From Maribacter hydrothermalis (GTDB lineage: Bacteria; Bacteroidota; Bacteroidia; Flavobacteriales; Flavobacteriaceae), in assembly GCF_001913155.1 (NCBI RefSeq), contig NZ_CP018760.1:806001-870000 (forward strand): DNA of 64,000 bases, read 5' to 3'. A model generated the notes under the pieces. It saw nothing but the letters and a program-made list of their open reading frames with translations. It was not told the origin of the DNA and ran no database searches. Of this stretch, positions 61,171 through 64,000 are shown piece after piece. The position numbers and the translations under genes were made by a program. Every line of letters starts with the position of its first letter. The stretch's first letter is position 1.

Positions 61171-61356
61171 TTATTTATTTTTTGTCTTTAACATGCCTTC
61201 TATAATTGAGGCGTAATTACCTGTAAACAAATTGGCTAATTCCATTAGTAACTTCGCAGCAGCAACGTCATCCATAACTTTTTTACGTAGCTCTGGTGGG
61301 ACATCTTTTAAATCTCCTTCTAAGTTTTTAAACGGATTGCTGTTCTGTTCTGACAT
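61171..61356 (-). CDS. Small conserved protein between sigma factor and channel
   Basis: A 61-residue soluble protein, predicted helical, with an N-terminal charged part (PFKNLEGDLKDVPPELRKKV) and a hydrophobic middle (DDVAAAKLLMELANLFTGNY). No domain that I recognise and no signal peptide. Its ATG overlaps the sigma factor stop (TAATG), and the channel gene starts 26 bp after its stop, so it is translated as part of the unit. A partner or inhibitor of the sigma factor is an obvious guess, but only from position. Confidence 0.75.
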   Translation of the reverse strand: MSEQNSNPFKNLEGDLKDVPPELRKKVMDDVAAAKLLMELANLFTGNYASIIEGMLKTKNK

Positions 61357-61982
61357 TACGGTATGGTTTTATACATTTCCACAACTTTGGCCTTAGCTCG
61401 CTTTAGCCTCATTTTAATGGCACTTGATTTAATTTCTAAAACATCTTCTAATTCTTTAATTGTAGCACCATCTTGGTACTTTAATAATAAAAGCGATTTA
61501 TCTTCTGGTGCTATAAGTTCTAAAGCTTTTTTAAGCTTATCAACTTGCATTTCTAATAACAAATTGTCGGTGACCTCTATAGAAACATCTTCTTGATTAT
61601 CAAAATTTACCGAGTTATCATTAATCTTTCGTTCCTTATTTCTATTTACATAATTAACACAAAAATTATAAGTAAAGGAATATAACCAAGTAGAGAATTT
61701 AGAATTCCCCTTAAAAGAACCCAGTTTTACAAAAATCATCAAAAATATATCTTGTGTTAAATCTTCTGCCTCTTTATTAGATTTTGAAAATCCTAAGCAC
61801 TTGTTATAAACCAACCTTGAGTACCTATCATACAACTCACCAAATAACATAGCGTCTTTATTAACTACAATTCGCTCTATTAATTCAGCATCGGTATATT
61901 TATGATGTGCAGATTTGGTAGATGAACTCCTTTTGAATTCATTCCCAATAATTATTAAACATAGCTTTCTAAGAAATGTCAC
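61356..61982 (-). CDS. ECF-type RNA polymerase sigma factor
   Basis: A 208-residue sigma factor. Region 2 is at about 50-110 (LFGELYDRYSRLVYNKCLGF, EAEDLTQDIFLMIF and STWLYSFTYNFCVNYVNR), then an acidic linker (about 120-140), then region 4 (LLLLKYQDGATIKELEDVLE and IKSSAIKMRLKRAKAKV). It leads an operon with a 61-residue protein and a mechanosensitive channel; no membrane anti-sigma gene is adjacent. The N-terminal ~25 residues are basic and hydrophobic; a later ATG could also be used (Met44), but that would cut region 2. Confidence 0.87.
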   Translation of the reverse strand: MTFLRKLCLIIIGNEFKRSSSTKSAHHKYTDAELIERIVVNKDAMLFGELYDRYSRLVYNKCLGFSKSNKEAEDLTQDIFLMIFVKLGSFKGNSKFSTWLYSFTYNFCVNYVNRNKERKINDNSVNFDNQEDVSIEVTDNLLLEMQVDKLKKALELIAPEDKSLLLLKYQDGATIKELEDVLEIKSSAIKMRLKRAKAKVVEMYKTIP

Positions 61983-62034
61983 TTTGTTAATTTGTTTACA
62001 AAAAATAAAAGTAGGTTAAAGATACCGTAATTGA

Positions 62035-62042
62035 TATATTTG
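62035..62042 (+). promoter_or_regulatory. -7 box of the DUF6503 lipoprotein gene
   Basis: TATATTTG fits TAnnTTTG, 18 bp before the ATG at 62061, in the spacer that diverges from the sigma factor gene. Confidence 0.5.
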
Positions 62043-62060
62043 AGCTAAAATGTGTTAAAA

Positions 62061-62741
62061 ATGAAAAAAATAATTGTTCTTTCTATAATACTATCAAGTA
62101 TATTAACTGCTTGTAAAACTGACAATAATAAGGTTAAAACTGAAGTTGCCGAAGATACACAATTGACAGTTCTTGAAAAAATAGCAAATGCAAATGGCTT
62201 TGCACATTGGAAAGATGTTGCTAGTATTAAATTCACTTTTAACGTAGACCGAGATTCAACGCATTTTGAGCGTACTTGGCTATGGGAAACGGCATCCAAC
62301 GAGGTTACTATGATGACAAGACAAGATACCATCACCTTTAATAGAAAAGCAGTAGATAGTACCATGACAGCAACAGATGGCGGATTTGTTAATGATAAAT
62401 TCTGGTTGTTGGCTCCTTTCCAATTAGTTTGGGACCAAAAGAATTTCACTTATAAGCATAAGGAAAATACAGAAGCCCCAATCAGCAAAACCAAAATGCA
62501 CAAACTAACTACAGTTTATGGTAATGATGGCGGCTACACCCCTGGCGATGCATACGATTATTACTTTGGTGATGATTATATTATTAAGGAGTGGGCATAT
62601 AGAAAAGAAAACCAAGAAGAACCTAATATGGTTACAAGTTGGGAAGATTACAAAACCTTAAATAAATTGAATATTAGCATGATGCACAAAAGACCAGATG
62701 CTGATTTTTCACTTTATTTTACCGAGGTTGAGGTCAAATAA
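62061..62741 (+). CDS. DUF6503 lipoprotein
   Basis: A 226-residue lipoprotein: the signal ends ILTAC, giving the lipidated Cys near residue 18. The mature part contains AHWKDVASIKFTFNVDRDS, FERTWLWETASNEVTM and DGGFVNDKFWLLAPFQLVWD, the pattern of DUF6503, a flavobacterial family of unknown function with a likely LolA-like beta fold. An in-frame GTG three codons earlier is less likely than the ATG at 62061. The next gene follows after 43 bp in the same direction. Confidence 0.8.
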   Translation: MKKIIVLSIILSSILTACKTDNNKVKTEVAEDTQLTVLEKIANANGFAHWKDVASIKFTFNVDRDSTHFERTWLWETASNEVTMMTRQDTITFNRKAVDSTMTATDGGFVNDKFWLLAPFQLVWDQKNFTYKHKENTEAPISKTKMHKLTTVYGNDGGYTPGDAYDYYFGDDYIIKEWAYRKENQEEPNMVTSWEDYKTLNKLNISMMHKRPDADFSLYFTEVEVK

Positions 62742-62784
62742 TTTGGTACAGCGTTTGATACTAAACAGAAACATCAAACCCGCT

Positions 62785-63951
62785 ATGAAATTTTCATTAC
62801 TTCCGCTTCTCTTCTTTACTTTGTGTAGTTATTCTCAGCATAGCATCAGTGCTATTGTTTTGGATAGTGCGGACAATTCTCCATTAGAATTTGTTGGTAT
62901 TTACAATAGTAAAGACCATACGATGACCAACGCCGACGGGCGTTTTCAGTTCTCTTCTAGTTCCGATTCTATTATCATTTACAGAGTTGGTTATGACAAA
63001 CAAATAACCACTTTTCAAAAAGTAAAGGATACCATCTATCTCAACAAAAGTGTGTTAGAACTAAATGAAGTAACCGTAACTAATGAAAGAACATTATGGC
63101 AAAAAGTAGGGGATTCTGTAAGATCCAACTACCCCACCTACCCCTACAAAGAGAAATTTTTATTGAGAGGTGTATTAAGATATAATGGTAAAATAACCCG
63201 CATACAGGACCTTCAAGGAAAACTAGAAAGAAGAACGCTTTTATACACTAAAGAAATTGATCCTGACAAAAAAGACTTTATTGTAGAGTTAACCAATATG
63301 CGTAAAGTAGGATTGGTACGTGATGAAAACGACGTGTATTTTATTTTTCAATCGTTTTACGGTTTGTTTATGGATTTAATTCCTGTGAATGCCACGGGAG
63401 ATGATTTTATTTTAAGTGAAGCTATTTTTGACAATGGTAAAAAAGTTAATCTAAACTTTCAATCCAAACCTTCAATTGAAAATGAGAATTTTTCGGGTCA
63501 TTACACTATTAATACTGAAAACAATGCTATGGAACATTTTAAAATGCATGTAGCATTAGAAAACAAACCCTTTTCTGAAAATGCAAATACTAAATACAGA
63601 ACAATTTCGTACGATAAAGAAATAATACTTTCAAAATCTTCTAAAACAAACAAGTACTATATTTCCTCTGCCAAGTACGATGTAAGAGTTGAGCAGACAG
63701 ACAAACAAAATTCATATACTTCATACTACGATGTATCGTTTATTTTAACTACTTCAGATAATGAAGGAGACTTTGAGGTTAAGAAAAATGTAAGTACATC
63801 AAAAGACCTTTTCAAAATAAATTATCCATACGACCAGAGCTATTGGAATTCACAAAATCAATTGTTATTAACTAACGAAATGTTAGATTTTATTGAAAAA
63901 GTGAAAGACTCCAGTAATGAGTTTAAAGTAAGAAGTAATATCAAAAATTAA
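62785..63951 (+). CDS. Secreted protein with carboxypeptidase-regulatory-like domain
   Basis: A 388-residue exported protein. The signal peptide is about 1-18 (MKFSLLPLLFFTLCSYSQ). A carboxypeptidase-regulatory-like beta sandwich follows (~20-95), with SAIVLDSADNSPLEFVGIYN and TMTNADGRFQFSS. The remaining ~290 residues are beta-rich, starting LNEVTVTNERTLWQKVGDSV, and resemble the DUF5686-like group of Bacteroidota envelope proteins; no full transmembrane barrel is apparent. The open frame extends upstream to 62698 inside the DUF6503 gene, but the ATG at 62785 gives the signal peptide. Function unknown. Confidence 0.78.
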   Translation: MKFSLLPLLFFTLCSYSQHSISAIVLDSADNSPLEFVGIYNSKDHTMTNADGRFQFSSSSDSIIIYRVGYDKQITTFQKVKDTIYLNKSVLELNEVTVTNERTLWQKVGDSVRSNYPTYPYKEKFLLRGVLRYNGKITRIQDLQGKLERRTLLYTKEIDPDKKDFIVELTNMRKVGLVRDENDVYFIFQSFYGLFMDLIPVNATGDDFILSEAIFDNGKKVNLNFQSKPSIENENFSGHYTINTENNAMEHFKMHVALENKPFSENANTKYRTISYDKEIILSKSSKTNKYYISSAKYDVRVEQTDKQNSYTSYYDVSFILTTSDNEGDFEVKKNVSTSKDLFKINYPYDQSYWNSQNQLLLTNEMLDFIEKVKDSSNEFKVRSNIKN

Positions 63952-64000
63952 GAATTCAATAGCGCTAATTTCTTTTACGTTTTAATAACAGTGTAAATAA

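Noticed and set aside
63965..64000. Minus-strand open frame entering from the right edge (…LLLKRKRN, stop at 63965-63967)
   Set aside because: Only 11 codons are visible, so a real gene end cannot be distinguished from chance.

Overview
The window looks like chromosomal DNA from a marine-type Flavobacteriaceae (phylum Bacteroidota), with a gene style resembling Maribacter or Zobellia; the genus is a guess. The evidence is an AT-rich genome, Bacteroidota-type promoters (TAnnTTTG -7 boxes, for example before rsfS, lipA, clpP and the Nif3-like gene), several TTG starts, a giant secreted protein with a type IX secretion system (T9SS) type B C-terminal domain, and a PorP/SprF plus PorE-like pair. 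I saw no rRNA, tRNA, CRISPR array, insertion sequence or prophage. Most of the window is ordinary core chromosome.

Layout. 0.1-1.7 kb: ddl and coaD, separated by a GC-rich, hairpin-dense intergenic element. 1.8-6.1 kb: two tandem paralogous PAS histidine kinases and a single-domain response regulator. 6.1-10.2 kb: an M14 peptidase lipoprotein, a NUDIX hydrolase, pyrE, an SRPBCC-like protein and birA, packed with tail-to-tail and head-to-head overlaps. 10.3-15.1 kb: rsfS, ftsH, a LUD protein, then the overlapping membrane-lipid genes cdsA, psd and acyl-CoA-binding protein. 15.1-18.9 kb: an RprX/RprY-like two-component pair diverging from an outer-membrane protein and a DoxX-like protein; the spacer carries phased TTAA boxes and a terminator-like hairpin in the leader. 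19-28 kb: creatininase-family protein, a 55-residue membrane protein, dienelactone hydrolase, valS, a DUF1573 protein, a PDZ aspartyl protease, an aminotransferase and murB. 28-31.5 kb: an ECF sigma/anti-sigma pair, a small Cys-rich membrane protein, a TTG-started ECF sigma factor and lipA. 31.5-39.5 kb: GAPDH translationally overlapped by a hybrid sensor kinase, lpxK, a Nif3-like protein, a 'zinc ribbon' protein that has lost all four Cys ligands, a DUF4174 protein and kynurenine 3-monooxygenase.

39.5-59.6 kb is the outstanding region. An 861-bp AT-rich spacer rich in inverted repeats precedes a 16-kb gene for a 5335-residue secreted protein. That protein has roughly thirty Calx-beta-like repeats, including six near-identical 351-bp units followed by eleven near-identical 363-bp units, and a T9SS type B C-terminal domain. 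Directly downstream lie a PorP/SprF-family outer-membrane protein and a PorE-like TPR/propeller/OmpA protein. Together they look like a self-contained module for exporting and anchoring a giant, probably Ca2+-stiffened surface adhesin, with repeat number likely to vary by recombination.

59.6-64 kb: a short clpP paralogue, then an operon (ECF sigma factor, 61-residue protein, mechanosensitive channel), then a DUF6503 lipoprotein and a secreted protein with a carboxypeptidase-regulatory-like domain.
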